Below are positions 6,087-6,543 of a stretch of 6,543 nucleotides of DNA, in pieces. The notes below the pieces were generated by a model that was not told where the DNA came from, did no database searches, and worked only from the letters and a program-made list of their open reading frames with translations. A program made the translations under genes and the position numbers. Position 1 is the stretch's first letter; the number at the start of each line of letters is the position of its first letter. Source of the stretch: Bacteriovoracaceae bacterium (GTDB taxonomy: Bacteria > Bdellovibrionota > Bacteriovoracia > Bacteriovoracales > Bacteriovoracaceae); the NCBI GenBank assembly GCA_947440875.1, contig CANETG010000153.1, positions 1 through 6,543 on the forward strand. The letters run 5' to 3'.

Positions 6087-6114
6087 TTGACCCACTGACA
6101 TTCATTGATAAACT
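6087..6114 (+). promoter_or_regulatory. Possible promoter for the membrane-protein gene at the right edge
   Basis: TTGACC (6087-6092, 5/6 to the -35 consensus) lies 16 nt before TAAACT (6109-6114, 4/6 to the -10 consensus), which is preceded by an extended -10 TGn (6106-6108). Initiation near 6121 would give a leader of about 13 nt before ATG 6134. It partly overlaps the base of the inverted-repeat cluster. Confidence 0.4.
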
Positions 6115-6133
6115 ACCAAGACACTATTAAAGA

Positions 6134-6543
6134 ATGAGACTGTCTGTGGCTAAATCAAGATTTCAACTAAGTGAACTTTCACCATTAGAAATACTGGGAG
6201 GATTTTTTGGATATTTTGCTGTCGCCAACGATATACCAGATATTTTGAGAAAACTTTCTGTTCGATCAATTGTTCCAGATAGCTGGGAAAAATGCCTACT
6301 TCGAATTAACTCTAATCCAGACTTCTGGTATCTCATCACCTTCACCATACTCGTAATTGCGGGTCTTCTAAGATTAATCAGTTCACAAAAACCAAAGCGA
6401 GAAGATCCTAATCAAGATACTCCGGCGACTTTTGAAAATCTCGATACTGATACTTATGACATTGAAGCTAGCTGGAAACGAATGAGGAAGATATCTATCC
6501 TACGCTCATTTGGACTAATCCTTGTGCGGGAATGGATTTTAAA
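6134..6543 (+). CDS. Membrane protein of unknown function, 3' end cut by window edge
   Basis: The frame is open from ATG 6134 to the right edge, giving 136 complete codons. An in-frame TAA at 6128-6130 means no start further upstream is possible; a GTG at 6146 is an alternative. A basic start is followed by a moderately hydrophobic, glycine- and aromatic-rich stretch (about 20-31). The clear transmembrane helix is at about 65-82 (WYLITFTILVIAGLLRLI), followed by a basic patch (KPKR) and an acidic, Asp/Glu/Thr-rich linker (about 90-112). After the linker comes ASWKRMRKISILRSFG. The positive patch after the helix suggests that the C-terminal part is cytoplasmic. Only a weak AAAGA precedes the start. 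I do not recognise a family. Residue composition and the membrane pattern make it look like a real gene, but this cannot be proved from the truncated frame. Confidence 0.6.
   Translation, partial: MRLSVAKSRFQLSELSPLEILGGFFGYFAVANDIPDILRKLSVRSIVPDSWEKCLLRINSNPDFWYLITFTILVIAGLLRLISSQKPKREDPNQDTPATFENLDTDTYDIEASWKRMRKISILRSFGLILVREWIL

Noticed and set aside
5875..6543. A genomic island integrated at tRNA-His.
   Set aside because: I looked for a repeat of the tRNA 3' end (attachment-like direct repeat) and for an integrase in the downstream sequence and saw neither within the window.

Overview
The window looks like an ordinary chromosomal segment of a Gram-negative bacterium. Gram-negative character comes from a signal-peptide-bearing protein that resembles a small outer-membrane barrel and from a membrane-anchored protein with a formylglycine-generating-enzyme (FGE/SUMF1) fold. 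The PrkA kinase reads like the long deltaproteobacterial/Bdellovibrionota type, so a Bdellovibrio- or Bacteriovorax-like organism is my best guess. That placement rests on remembered family character, not on a search. No phage, plasmid, insertion sequence, CRISPR or recognisable defence genes are visible.

Layout from left to right. Positions 1-1156 (minus) hold the N-terminal 385 residues of a protein with one membrane anchor, a cysteine-containing middle region and the start of an FGE/SUMF1-like domain. It starts with GTG and runs off the left edge. Only 13 bp away and divergent is prkA (1170-3365, plus), an AAA-type serine protein kinase. prkA overlaps by ATGA with an RluA-family pseudouridine synthase (3362-4429, plus). 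That gene meets tail-to-tail, with an 18-bp overlap, a minus-strand pair: a HAD-superfamily phosphatase (4412-5143) and, 1 nt upstream of it, a small exported protein (5145-5741).

The next segment (5742-5874) contains the leader of that pair and a good sigma70-like promoter for tRNA-His(GUG), which occupies 5875-5951 with an encoded CCA end. The 182 bp after the tRNA hold no gene but are rich in structure: a perfect 20-bp palindrome (5984-6003), then two overlapping imperfect inverted repeats that cannot form together (6032-6084). A promoter-like sequence follows, leading into a partial open frame (6134-6543, plus) for a small membrane protein of unknown function that runs off the right edge.

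How the genes relate: PrkA and the pseudouridine synthase are almost certainly co-transcribed and translationally coupled. PrkA's usual partners (YeaH- and SpoVR/YcgB-type genes) are not adjacent here. The phosphatase and the exported protein form a second two-gene operon. The most unusual features are regulatory and structural: interlocked divergent start regions around 1127-1192, a 12-bp RNA hairpin early in the pseudouridine synthase reading frame, and the palindrome and alternative-hairpin cluster behind the tRNA. I do not see convincing evidence of a new multi-gene system.
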